The position numbers and the translations under genes were made by a program. A stretch of 64,000 nucleotides of DNA from Hymenobacter cellulosivorans. Its GTDB lineage: Bacteria; Bacteroidota; Bacteroidia; Cytophagales; Hymenobacteraceae. The DNA is taken from positions 5,713,001 through 5,777,000 of the forward strand of contig NZ_CP095049.1 of the NCBI RefSeq assembly GCF_022919135.1, written 5' to 3'. The notes under the pieces were generated by a model. That model did no database searches and had not been told where the DNA came from. It worked only from the letters and a program-made list of their open reading frames with translations. Positions 9,244-17,353 of the stretch are shown here, in pieces. Positions within the stretch are counted from its first letter, which is position 1, and the number at the start of each line of letters is the position of its first letter.

Positions 9244-9509
9244 TGGCCGGGTCAGCTTTCATGGCTTCTGCATGGGCTCAGGTGAATACTTCTTTTAGCC
9301 ATTCCCTCTTTACTCCTTCCACTTCTGTGAAAGCACATGACCCGGCCGTTTCACGTCATGTGCTCCAATTATGCTTTTAGTGAGGGCTCAGCCTATCTTG
9401 TAAGCTCCACACTAGTTCGGCTCTCCTGATTGAGTCGGCGGGCACAACCTATTTCGTCGGACCCGTATAAGGACCTAGAATTCCCTATTTCTAACGACGA
9501 CTCTTCATC
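9244..9509. repeat. Intergenic region with a 10-bp inverted repeat
   Basis: 266 bp without a convincing gene. AGCACATGAC at 9332-9341 and GTCATGTGCT at 9355-9364 form a perfect inverted repeat with a 13-nt loop. A weak T-rich stretch follows, so it may end queA, or it may be an operator for the small secreted-protein gene at 9510. Confidence 0.6.
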
Positions 9510-9827
9510 ATGAAAAAGATAACTCTGCTGCTGGCTATGGTAGCATTTTCGGTTGCTGCGCACGCGCAGGACAATAAGGCTGTAGTTCGGGACAACTCTA
9601 CCGGTGCTAAAACTACCGCTGAAGTGCGGGACAATGGCACGGTGAAAGTAGAAAGCCGCTCGGGCCGCACCAAGGCAGGCCAAGCTGCCTACAACACTAA
9701 GGAAGACGCCAAATACGCCGGTAAAAAAACGGGCTCGGTGGTAAAGAAAGGTGCTCAGAAAACCGGCCGCGCCGTGAAAAAAGGTGCTTCGGCCGTGAAA
9801 AATAAAGCCGAGGACGTAGTAGATTAG
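9510..9827 (+). CDS. Small basic secreted protein with LEA-like repeats
   Basis: 105 residues. A signal peptide (MKKITLLLAMVAFSVAAHAQ) is cleaved after AHA. The mature part starts with a polar VRDNSTGAKTTAEVRDNGT repeat and ends in a Lys/Gly/Ala-rich region in which KKG recurs (GKKTGSVVKKG, GRAVKKGASAV) at roughly 11-residue spacing, with a short acidic end (AEDVVD). Composition and spacing resemble group-3 LEA or YtjA/CsbD-like stress peptides, but no family assignment is secure. It is monocistronic, with its own terminator, and probably periplasmic. Confidence 0.8.
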   Translation: MKKITLLLAMVAFSVAAHAQDNKAVVRDNSTGAKTTAEVRDNGTVKVESRSGRTKAGQAAYNTKEDAKYAGKKTGSVVKKGAQKTGRAVKKGASAVKNKAEDVVD

Positions 9828-9845
9828 TCTACCTCTGCTCCTAGT

Positions 9846-9881
9846 AAAAAGCCCTTGCCAATTCGTTGGCAAGGGCTTTTT
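9846..9881. terminator. Bidirectional terminator
   Basis: Perfect 16-bp stem (9846-9861 with 9866-9881) around a TTCG tetraloop, A run on the left arm and T run on the right. It serves the small gene ending at 9827 and the opposing carboxypeptidase gene ending at 9903. Confidence 0.92.
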
Positions 9882-9902
9882 GTTTGGACTAAGTCCTTGG
9901 CG

Positions 9903-12464
9903 CTACTGACCTACAAAGAACAGGGCGTTACCAAACAGCAGCTTGCCGCCCTGCCAGAAACCGCGAAACAGCGGGTTATCGGCTAGGTACACGATTTGGC
10001 CGCGGCCCATGTCCTGGGTGCCCAGCACGAAAGTGTCGGTGAGCTTGCGGCGGGCACTGCGACCAGCAAAACCGGCCGCATGGTTGTCGCGCTTGAGGAC
10101 GCCCACGTTCCAGCCACCGGTTTCGAGGAAACGGTAGTTAAGCGTGTCGCGCACGAGAGCGAAGTAGGTAGAGCCGTAGCCAAACGCCAGCGGGTGAGTA
10201 GTGTCGAGCTGTACCCGGTAGACGCTGCCCTGCACCCGCTCCCCAATCTGCTGCCGCTCGGCCTCGGCATAGGTCCGCAGCTGCTGGTAGGGCTTCTGAA
10301 TTTTGGCCGTGCTGTCGGCAGTTTTGGTCTTGAGCAGGAAGTCCTTTTTATTAGCCAGGAAAGCCGCAGCCCCTTCCAAAGCAATGAGCTTGCCGCCGCC
10401 GCGCACCCAGGCTTTCAGGGCTTCCAGGCTTTTCTCGGGGTAGATATCCGCGTAGTTGCCGTCGGGCAGGATAAGCACGTCGAATTTCTGCAGGGGTACC
10501 GTGCGCAGGTAGTCAGCGCCCAGCACCGTGACCGGGTAGCCCAGTTGCTGCTCGAAGAAATGCCAGACTTCCCCGAAGGCTGTGGCCGAAACGCCCTCTC
10601 CGGCCACTACCGCCACATTGGGCCGGCTCACGTAGCGCACGTAGCCCGAGCCCAGGTCGGCACCACTGGTGGAGAAGCCCGAGCGCACAGCCTGCACCTG
10701 CACGCCGGCAGAGTCGGCCTGGGCCCGCACGATTTGGTCAAAACGAGCTCCTAAAGTTTCGTTACCGGTGCGGGTAAGAATCAAAGTACCGGGCTGGTAC
10801 TTCTGGCCTTCCGCCTCGAAAGCCCGCTGGGCCACCCGCACTTTCACCCGCTGTTGGAGCAACTGGCTTAGAAACTTCATGTCCTGCAGGCTGCTCCACC
10901 GGGCCACGTAAGCGTAAGGCTTGTCCGTTACGGCGGCGTTGCCGGTCACGGTCGCCGGTTTCCGAGCCCGACCGTCCAGCTTTTGAGTTAGGGCATAGGC
11001 ATTCAGACCGAAAGAATACGGCAAGGCCCAGGCGGTAATGTCGTAGGTCAGAGAGTCTTCCAGGGCCGGGCGGGGCTCAAACAGCACTTTCACCAGCGTC
11101 GACTTGGGCTGGTACATGCTCACTACCACGTCCTGGGGCTGGAGCTGCACGTTTTCGGTTTTGCCGGTGGCGTAGCTAAAGGCGCGGGTGCTGAGCTTGC
11201 GCCCCGCGTAACAGTACTGAATCTGCTGCCGGTCGAGGTAGTCGGTGAAGGCCCGGAGCTGGCCGGGAGCCGCATTGCCGCTCAGCACGAACGTCTTGTA
11301 AGCGCCGCGGGGCTGGGTGCGGGCGTTGGTATAGTACTTCTCAAATTCCCGCACCAGCTCGGGCTGCCGGTCGGAGGCAGCCTGGATGGTGGCCAGGCTG
11401 GCGGCGTGGTGGTGGGCAATGCGTTGGCTGAGCGTGAGCGTGTCGCCGTCGGACTTGGCTACGCGCACTCCGGCCCTGCCCGAGCCGCCCTGCTCGTAAG
11501 TCATGCCGATGGCTCCGTTAAAGCTAGGGTAGGTGTCGCCGTAGCTGGGGTAAAACAGGTCGTAGGTTTCGCGGGTAAAGTAAAGCCAGTTGTTCTGGTC
11601 GAACACCTTGCGGTTGTAGTCGCCGATGACGTTCTGAAAATTGCGCTGCCAAGCGGTAATATCCTCGTGGAAGGGCTTGGCCGCCGGCGAGAAGTAGTAG
11701 GGGTCATCCACGCTCATTTCGTGGAAGTCGGCATGGACCTGGGGCAGCCACTGGTTGTAGAGGGCCACGCGCTGCCGGCTTTCCTGCTGGGTTTGCCAGG
11801 CCCAGTCCCGGTTGAGGTCAAAGAAATAATGGTTGTAGCGCCCACCGGGCCACGGCTCGTGGTGCTCCCAGGCATAGGGCGAGGCATTGGGCTGCTGGTT
11901 GCGGCTGCGGTTGTACCACTGCACGTACCGCTCGTGCCCGTCGGGGTTTACGCAGGGGTCCACGAGCACCACCACGTTTTGCAGCCATTGCTGAACCTGA
12001 GTGTTCTGGGGGTTAGCCAGATCGTAGAGCACTTCCATCACCGCCTCCGACGACACTGCCTCGTTGCCGTGAATGTTGTAGCTCAGCCAGACCACAGCGG
12101 GCATTTGCCGCTGTACGGCCCCGGTTTCCAGCCCCGCCCGCCGCAGGTTGTTCCGTCTGATTTCCTCCAGCCGTGCCAGGTTCTCGGGCGTACCCACTTG
12201 CACTACTTCCAGCGGCCGGCCCTCGTAGGTGCTCCCGTAGGACTGCACCCGCATCCGCCCACCGGAGTGTTGGGTTACCTGCTGCACGTAATTTAACAGT
12301 TGAGCGTGGGGCGTAAAACGACTACCCAACGGATAGCCCAGAAACTGCGAAGGCGTGAGCAAACCGCCCGGCTCCGGCGCCTGGGCCCACAGGCGGCCAG
12401 GTAGCAACAAGAGCGGAAGCAGCAACAAGGCTCGAACCAGAGCCGGCACGTTACGAGGAGGCAT
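9903..12464 (-). CDS. Secreted M14-family zinc carboxypeptidase with amidotransferase-like C-terminus
   Basis: 853 residues with a signal peptide ending LPGRLWAQA. The peptidase domain (about residues 45-370) has the zinc motif HGNE (His132, Glu135), VDPCVNPDGHERY, and DFHEM (near residue 248) for the third ligand; MTYEQGGSG near 335 supplies the catalytic Glu. The region after about residue 560 contains VAVVAGEGVSATAFGEVWHFFEQQLGYPV and FDVLILPDGNY (read in pieces), a class-I glutamine-amidotransferase/ThuA-like Rossmann fold with no obvious catalytic Cys. The family is common in Bacteroidota and is thought to take part in peptide scavenging outside the cell. No T9SS C-terminal sorting domain is seen. 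It shares its terminator with the gene at 9510-9827. Confidence 0.9.
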   Translation of the reverse strand: MPPRNVPALVRALLLLPLLLLPGRLWAQAPEPGGLLTPSQFLGYPLGSRFTPHAQLLNYVQQVTQHSGGRMRVQSYGSTYEGRPLEVVQVGTPENLARLEEIRRNNLRRAGLETGAVQRQMPAVVWLSYNIHGNEAVSSEAVMEVLYDLANPQNTQVQQWLQNVVVLVDPCVNPDGHERYVQWYNRSRNQQPNASPYAWEHHEPWPGGRYNHYFFDLNRDWAWQTQQESRQRVALYNQWLPQVHADFHEMSVDDPYYFSPAAKPFHEDITAWQRNFQNVIGDYNRKVFDQNNWLYFTRETYDLFYPSYGDTYPSFNGAIGMTYEQGGSGRAGVRVAKSDGDTLTLSQRIAHHHAASLATIQAASDRQPELVREFEKYYTNARTQPRGAYKTFVLSGNAAPGQLRAFTDYLDRQQIQYCYAGRKLSTRAFSYATGKTENVQLQPQDVVVSMYQPKSTLVKVLFEPRPALEDSLTYDITAWALPYSFGLNAYALTQKLDGRARKPATVTGNAAVTDKPYAYVARWSSLQDMKFLSQLLQQRVKVRVAQRAFEAEGQKYQPGTLILTRTGNETLGARFDQIVRAQADSAGVQVQAVRSGFSTSGADLGSGYVRYVSRPNVAVVAGEGVSATAFGEVWHFFEQQLGYPVTVLGADYLRTVPLQKFDVLILPDGNYADIYPEKSLEALKAWVRGGGKLIALEGAAAFLANKKDFLLKTKTADSTAKIQKPYQQLRTYAEAERQQIGERVQGSVYRVQLDTTHPLAFGYGSTYFALVRDTLNYRFLETGGWNVGVLKRDNHAAGFAGRSARRKLTDTFVLGTQDMGRGQIVYLADNPLFRGFWQGGKLLFGNALFFVGQ

Positions 12465-12618
12465 GGACGGTAAGCAAAGAAGAGAAACGGCCGAAAATCC
12501 GGCGGGCAGGTCAAACCTATTGATTCGGCGGCTACTTTAGGCCCCCGCCCCACCTGGCCCCCGCAAAAAAGAAACCCGGAGCCAGCCGGGGCGGCCCAAA
12601 CTTGCCTGCCTAGTACTC

Positions 12619-13038
12619 ATGGAAATTACGCTCACCACGCCGGCCCTGCTGTTTCCGGCTTTGTCATTGCTCCTGCTGGCCTATACCAACCGCTTTCTGG
12701 CCTTGGTCAACATTGTGCGCACGCTCAAAACCCAGTACAAGACCACCCACAGCCCCCACCTGATTCAGCAGATTCATAACCTACGCCGCCGGGTGGAGAT
12801 GGTGCGCAACATGCAGGCCGTGGGCGTAGGCTCCATGCTGGGCTGCGTGCTGGCCATGTTTCTGATTTATGCGGGCTTCAACTCGGCCGGGGCCCTGGTG
12901 TTCGGGGCTAGCCTGCTGGCCTTGCTCGTGTCGTTGGGCATGTCGCTCTACGAAATCCAGATTTCGGTGGTAGCCCTGCAAATTGAACTCAACGACCTGG
13001 AAGAAAACGAGGAGCAGCGTCTGGCCCATCAAGCTTGA
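12619..13038 (+). CDS. DUF2721 membrane protein
   Basis: 139 residues. A first hydrophobic segment (LLFPALSLLLLAYTNRFLALVNIV), a basic amphipathic stretch (HNLRRRVEMVRNMQAVG), two further membrane segments (MLGCVLAMFLIYAGF and ALVFGASLLALLVSLGMSL) and an acidic C-terminus (LNDLEENEEQR). This layout is that of the DUF2721 family, which has no known function. It is alone on this strand, divergent from the carboxypeptidase gene. Confidence 0.85.
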   Translation: MEITLTTPALLFPALSLLLLAYTNRFLALVNIVRTLKTQYKTTHSPHLIQQIHNLRRRVEMVRNMQAVGVGSMLGCVLAMFLIYAGFNSAGALVFGASLLALLVSLGMSLYEIQISVVALQIELNDLEENEEQRLAHQA

Positions 13039-13229
13039 GCTAACCGCTGCCCGCAACGCCCGCAATGCTGTCCAGCCTACCCGAAGTTCTTCCCGGTCCG
13101 ACCAAAGCTGCTCCCGGCGCATCTGAAGAGGAATCTGGCAGCTATTGCTAATGCTTCGGGCCGGCCGGGCACAGGCTGGGTCTATGCCTGGCCGGCTTTA
13201 GCCGAGCCGTGGGGAACTAGGGTCGTGGG

Positions 13230-13478
13230 CTACTTGCCTTCGGTGGCACCAGCGTCCTTCTCGCGAATCTGGTAGAGCACACTTTCGGCTACGCCCCGGC
13301 CAAAAAGGCTGATACCGGCATTGAATACACCCAGGGCCAGCGTACCGGCTCCCACCCACTTGGCGGTTGGCTCGCCATCCTTTTGCAGGGCCGTAGCCCA
13401 CTGAATCAGACAAGTACCCAAACCAATTACCATCAGCCCGGAGGGAGCGTACACCAGCCATTTCGTTTTGTGCGTCAT
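13230..13478 (-). CDS. Small membrane protein of unknown function
   Basis: 82 residues from the ATG at 13478 (MTHKTKWLVYAP); longer in-frame starts upstream add an uncharacteristic low-complexity leader and overlap the likely promoter region. Two hydrophobic segments are visible, SGLMVIGLGTCLIQWA and GAGTLALGVFNAGISLFG, and a charged C-terminus (YQIREKDAGATEGK). No family recognised. Convergent with DUF2721. Confidence 0.65.
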   Translation of the reverse strand: MTHKTKWLVYAPSGLMVIGLGTCLIQWATALQKDGEPTAKWVGAGTLALGVFNAGISLFGRGVAESVLYQIREKDAGATEGK

Positions 13479-13588
13479 CGTGCAGAAGTTTAAAGGTGAT
13501 AAGGATGAATCAGGGTAGGCCAACCGCGTCGGGGCGGCAAAGTTGGCCGCGCCGCCCACCACAGGCGGCTAACCTTCTTCTGCAATCG

Positions 13589-13596
13589 TACCTTTG
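13589..13596 (+). promoter_or_regulatory. Candidate -7 element for the acidic-tail protein gene
   Basis: TACCTTTG, fitting TAnnTTTG, 94 nt before the ATG at 13691. No -33 TTG is seen at the expected distance. Confidence 0.45.
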
Positions 13597-13690
13597 GGCC
13601 TTCGGGTTACGGTTTGCCGCCGAATCCCGCCGTTTAATTTGGCTCCGCCCCTGTTTTGCCGGGCGCGGGACCCTTCGTTTTTCCTCTACG

Positions 13691-14179
13691 ATGAGCTCTA
13701 CTTCCTACGAACAGCTGCTGCGCGAAGCCTTCCGCACCGAGGCCGAAGCCGCCCAGTACCTCTCGGCCGCCGACCTTTCGGCCTACAAAACCTTCGAGCA
13801 GGCTGGCAAGGCCGATATTGCCTTCCGCTTCGAGCGGGTGCGCCTGGCCGTGGCCATGAGCATTTTGAAGCTGCTGGCCGACCTGGGCGACCATGAGGAA
13901 AGCCGCAAGGTGATGGACGTGCTGCACCGGGCCCTGAAGGCCAAGTCGGTGCAGGAAATTGACGCTACCATCACCAAGGACGCCAAGCTGTTCGAGAAGC
14001 TCTACACCAACCTCTACGTGAATGAGGATGGCGAGCTGCTGCTGGGCCTGTTTGAGCGCACCCTCGACGCCGACACCAAGCCGCTGATGGAGGAAGTCAT
14101 TCAGGAAGCACTGCAAGTGGCCCAGGAGCTTGATTTCAGCCACCACGACGAGGACGAAGACGAGGAAGACGAGGCGTAA
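13691..14179 (+). CDS. Helical protein with acidic Asp/Glu tail, function unknown
   Basis: 162 residues from the ATG at 13691 (MSSTSYEQLLREAF); an earlier in-frame start at 13496 would cross the candidate promoter and give a non-conserved leader. The sequence is predicted mostly alpha-helical, cytoplasmic, with no membrane segment, and ends in a highly acidic tail (HHDEDEDEEDEA). I recognise no domain. It precedes ribonuclease D by 137 bp in the same direction. Confidence 0.7.
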   Translation: MSSTSYEQLLREAFRTEAEAAQYLSAADLSAYKTFEQAGKADIAFRFERVRLAVAMSILKLLADLGDHEESRKVMDVLHRALKAKSVQEIDATITKDAKLFEKLYTNLYVNEDGELLLGLFERTLDADTKPLMEEVIQEALQVAQELDFSHHDEDEDEEDEA

Positions 14180-14316
14180 GCTGGTTGGTAGCGGGCTTTC
14201 TACTACTTTCCCGCTGGCAAAGCCCTACTGGTTTTGCTCCACCCGGCTGCCTACCTTTACCAAAATGGCTTGAGCCATCATCCAGCAGCCTTGCCGCTGC
14301 CTTTCTATTTGCCTGA

Positions 14317-15495
14317 ATGTCTACACCTACTATTCAGTACCTGACTACCGCTGCCGAAATGGAGCAGGCCGCCGCAGCGCTGCAAAAAGCTCCGCGCCTG
14401 GCCGTCGACCTCGAATTCGACGACATGCGCCACCGCTACGGCCGCAACCTGGCGCTGATCCAGATTTACGACGGGCAGGTGGTCTACCTGCTCGACCCCA
14501 TTCCCTTGACCAACCCGGCCCAAGAGCTGGAGCCCCTCTGGGCCCTGCTGCGCGACCCGGCCGTGGAAAAGGTATTTCACAGCTGCAAGTCCGACATTCT
14601 GCTCCTCGATGAGCTCTACGGCGTGCACGTGCGCAACATTCTCGACACCAGCGTGCAGTATACGTTGCTGGGCGAGTCGGACAACAACATCTCCCTGGGC
14701 CGCCTGATTCAGGCCGAGTTGGGCCTGGAAGTAGACAAGGGCGAGCAGAAATCGAACTGGCTGAAGCGCCCCCTGACCGAGGCTCAGAAAGTGTACGCCG
14801 CCAACGACGTGCTCTACCTTTTCGAGCTGGCCGACCGTCTCAAGGCCAAGCTGGCCGAGCTGGGCCGCACCGAATGGGCCGAGCAGGAAAACGCTGCCCT
14901 GGAGGAAGTGCGCTACACCCGCGACGACCGGCCCTACCTGCGCATTGCGGGCAAGTACCGGATTCAGCCCGGCGAGTTGCCCCTGTTTCGCGACTTGTAC
15001 ATGCTCCGCGACCAGGTGGCCCGGCAGCTCGACAAGCCGCCCTACATGGTGTTTGCCAACGACCGACTCTCGGAGCTGGTGCGTGCTACCCCCCGCGACG
15101 CCAACGACTGGAAAAATACCCGCGGCCTGCACCCCGAGCTCAAGCGCACCCCTTACCTGGAGCAACTGGCCGCCCTCTCGCCCGACAACTTCGTGCCCGT
15201 GCCCGAGCCGGCCCAAACCGGTGAGCAGCGCCGCTTCCCCTTCCGCCGCCGCCTCAGCGGCGACAAGGCCGCCAAAGCCGACGCCCGCGAGCAGCTCCTG
15301 ACCCAGCTTAAAGGCCTCATCACGGCCGACATCAACGTGTACGTAGCCAACCTGGTGCTCTCCAACCGCCTCGTGGCCGACATCATCGAGCTGGGCGCCG
15401 ACCAGGTGCTGCGCCCCTGGCAGAAAACCATTCTGCAGGATGCCTGCCAGCGCCACGGGCTAAGCTACGAGCAAATAGCCGAGCCGTTTGCCTGA
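14317..15495 (+). CDS. rnd: Ribonuclease D (3'-5' exoribonuclease, HRDC domain)
   Basis: 392 residues. The DEDDy exonuclease domain spans about 1-180: AVDLEFDD (Asp31, Glu33), VFHSCKSDILLLDEL for the second Asp motif, and VYAANDVLYLFEL for the third (Tyr, Asp). An HRDC helical domain follows at about 205-290 (FRDLYMLRDQVARQLDKPPYMV). RNase D trims the 3' ends of tRNA and other stable RNAs. The ATG at 14317 is right for the family. A long antisense open frame covers it but has no protein-like features. Confidence 0.93.
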   Translation: MSTPTIQYLTTAAEMEQAAAALQKAPRLAVDLEFDDMRHRYGRNLALIQIYDGQVVYLLDPIPLTNPAQELEPLWALLRDPAVEKVFHSCKSDILLLDELYGVHVRNILDTSVQYTLLGESDNNISLGRLIQAELGLEVDKGEQKSNWLKRPLTEAQKVYAANDVLYLFELADRLKAKLAELGRTEWAEQENAALEEVRYTRDDRPYLRIAGKYRIQPGELPLFRDLYMLRDQVARQLDKPPYMVFANDRLSELVRATPRDANDWKNTRGLHPELKRTPYLEQLAALSPDNFVPVPEPAQTGEQRRFPFRRRLSGDKAAKADAREQLLTQLKGLITADINVYVANLVLSNRLVADIIELGADQVLRPWQKTILQDACQRHGLSYEQIAEPFA

Positions 15496-15557
15496 ACCGC
15501 GAATTCGACGGATTCGACGGATTTCACAGATTTTGTGGACGATTACCCGATCTGCAG

Positions 15558-15590
15558 AAAGGCCACCCGAACGGGTGGCCTTTGGCTTTT
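15558..15590 (+). terminator. Terminator of rnd
   Basis: 12-bp perfect stem (15558-15569 with 15572-15583; core GGCCACCCG) followed by GGCTTTTT. Confidence 0.85.
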
Positions 15591-15630
15591 TATCAGCTGG
15601 GCGTTCCTTACCTCAGCCGGCTTGCAAAAT

Positions 15631-15729
15631 GTGACATAGGCATGTCACGGCCGTGACATACCTATGTCACGTTGATAGTATTAGGATGTCACGGGGCAGG
15701 CGTGCCGATGAAGTGACAAGGCCGTGGGT
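15631..15729. repeat. Array of about 22-bp palindromic units with TGACAT/ATGTCA cores
   Basis: ATGTCACG occurs at 15642, 15664 and 15686, exactly 22 bp apart, with a degenerate fourth copy at 15708. The first two units together form a 40-bp palindrome at 15631-15670 with a single mismatched pair (arms begin GTGACATAGG and end CCTATGTCAC). Non-coding. It lies between rnd and aceA, which converge. Confidence 0.85.
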
Positions 15730-15745
15730 AGCTCAGGGGAAAATC

Positions 15746-15829
15746 GTCCCGTCCATTTTAAAAATCATCAGGTCGATTTTGCAAAAGGTCCCGTCCATTT
15801 TTAAAATCGACGGGACCTTTTGCTTGAGT
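15746..15829. repeat. Array of 21-bp units in the rnd/aceA gap
   Basis: GTCCCGTCCATTTT starts at 15746 and again at 15788 (the 21-bp copies differ at one base), with a more diverged copy between them at 15767-15787, so the period is 21 bp. The third copy is part of a perfect 15-bp hairpin: GCAAAAGGTCCCGTC at 15781-15795 and its complement at 15809-15823. The hairpin may terminate aceA, which ends at 15865 on the minus strand. In one frame it reads as heptads VPSILKI/IRSILQK/VPSIFKI, but there is no supported gene. Confidence 0.8.
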
Positions 15830-15864
15830 CATTGGGTCCGTTTACGGCAACGGCTGGCGGGCTC

Positions 15865-17151
15865 TCAGTGGGTGAACTGGGCTTCCTCCGTGGAGCCCAC
15901 CAAGGCCGAAGTGCTGGCCTTGCCGGCGGATACTACGCTCTGCACGGCGTCGAAGTAGCCCGTGCCCACGAACGACTGGTGCTTAACGGCCTTGAAACCG
16001 TGCTGCTGCAAGGCAAACTCCCGCTCCTGCAGCTCGGAGTAGCCGGCCATGCCCCGCTCCCGGTAGGCCCGAGCCAGCTCAAACATGCTAGTGTTGAGGG
16101 CATGGAAGCCGGCGAGGGTGATAAACTGGAACTTGAAGCCCAAGGCGGCCAGTTCTTCCCGGAAGGTTTCCATCTGCTCCACACTCAGCTTGGAAGCCCA
16201 GTTGAACGAGGGGGAGCAGTTGTAGGCCAGCAGCTTGCCTGGGTACCGGGCATGAATGCCTTCGGCAAACTGCCGGGCCTGCTCCAAATCGGGGTGGGAG
16301 GTTTCCATCCACAGCAAATCGGCGTAGGGCGCGTAGGCCAGGCCCCGGGCTATGCAGGCCTCCACGCCGGGCCGCACCCGGTAGAATCCTTCACTGGTTC
16401 GCTCCTCATGCGAGAGTACGAAGGGCAGGTCCCGCTCATCCACGTCGGAGGTAATCAGGTCGGCGGCATCGGCGTCGGTGCGGGCTACCACCAGGGTGGG
16501 CACGCCCAGCACGTCGGAGGCCAGGCGGGCGGCTACCAGCTTGTTGATAGCCTCCTGGGTGGGCACTAGCACCTTGCCGCCCAGGTGGCCGCACTTCTTG
16601 GCCGAAGACAGTTGATCCTCGAAATGCACCCCGGCAGCCCCGGCCTCAATCATCATTTTCATTAACTCAAAAGCATTGAGGTTGCCCCCGAAACCGGCCT
16701 CGGCATCGGCCACGATGGGTACCAGCCAGTGCACGTTGCCTTCTCCGCTCAGGTTCTGAATCTGGTCGGCGCGCAGCAGGGCGTTGTTGATGCGCTTCAC
16801 CACGCTTGGCACGCTGTCTACCGGGTACAGACTTTGGTCGGGGTACATCTGGCCGGCGCCGTTGGCGTCGGCGGCCACCTGCCAGCCGCTGAGGTAAATG
16901 GCATTCAGGCCGGCCTGCACTTCCTGCACGGCCTGGTTGCCGGTCAGGGCCCCGAGCCCGGCCACGTACTGCTCCGTGTGCAGCAGGCTCCAGAGCCGCT
17001 CAGCTCCCTGCCGGGCCAGGGAATACTCGATGCGGATAGAGTTTTGCAGCTTTACCACATCCTCGGCCGAATATGGCCGCTCTACGCCTTTCCAGCGCGG
17101 ATTCGTGGCCCAGTCGTGCGTAATGGCGGCAATACGTTCTTGCTTGTTCAT
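15865..17151 (-). CDS. aceA: Isocitrate lyase
   Basis: 428 residues from the ATG at 17151 ([14 protein letters not shown]), the family start; an upstream start at 17217 would add 22 non-conserved residues. Cleaves isocitrate to glyoxylate and succinate in the glyoxylate shunt. The signature KKCGHLGGK is present with the catalytic Cys, along with [29 protein letters not shown] and [13 protein letters not shown]. Second gene of a probable aceB-aceA operon; 202 bp separate it from the aceB stop, enough for its own promoter or an RNA processing site. Confidence 0.96.
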   Translation of the reverse strand: MNKQERIAAITHDWATNPRWKGVERPYSAEDVVKLQNSIRIEYSLARQGAERLWSLLHTEQYVAGLGALTGNQAVQEVQAGLNAIYLSGWQVAADANGAGQMYPDQSLYPVDSVPSVVKRINNALLRADQIQNLSGEGNVHWLVPIVADAEAGFGGNLNAFELMKMMIEAGAAGVHFEDQLSSAKKCGHLGGKVLVPTQEAINKLVAARLASDVLGVPTLVVARTDADAADLITSDVDERDLPFVLSHEERTSEGFYRVRPGVEACIARGLAYAPYADLLWMETSHPDLEQARQFAEGIHARYPGKLLAYNCSPSFNWASKLSVEQMETFREELAALGFKFQFITLAGFHALNTSMFELARAYRERGMAGYSELQEREFALQQHGFKAVKHQSFVGTGYFDAVQSVVSAGKASTSALVGSTEEAQFTH

Positions 17152-17353
17152 GAGAGAGGAAATTGAAGTGAAAGGAAGAGTGGAAAAGTGGTTGTGGAAG
17201 CAGGAATGAGAAGGCAAAGCGGTGCCCGGCAGGCTGAAAAGCCGCTTTTGAAAAAGGCAAGAAAGAGCTGGCGCACGGTTTTAACCGCGCGAAGTAGGGT
17301 GGATAGCCTACTGCTTAGAAGGCAGCAGACCACGCTTCTAGCAGTGGGATGGT

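Noticed and set aside
11406-12296. 296-codon plus-strand frame antisense to the carboxypeptidase
   Set aside because: Complete overlap with the M14 gene, which has all its motifs.
14305-15456. 383-codon frame antisense to ribonuclease D
   Set aside because: Complete overlap with a well-supported gene and no protein-like pattern; GC-rich codons leave antisense frames open.
15725-15745. tRNA-like start (GGTAGCTCAGGGG)
   Set aside because: No acceptor stem, anticodon arm or T loop can be formed around it.
15653-15958. 101-codon frame through the period-21/22 repeats
   Set aside because: Crosses the 22-bp and 21-bp repeat arrays, the hairpin and the end of aceA; heptad look comes from the 21-bp period.
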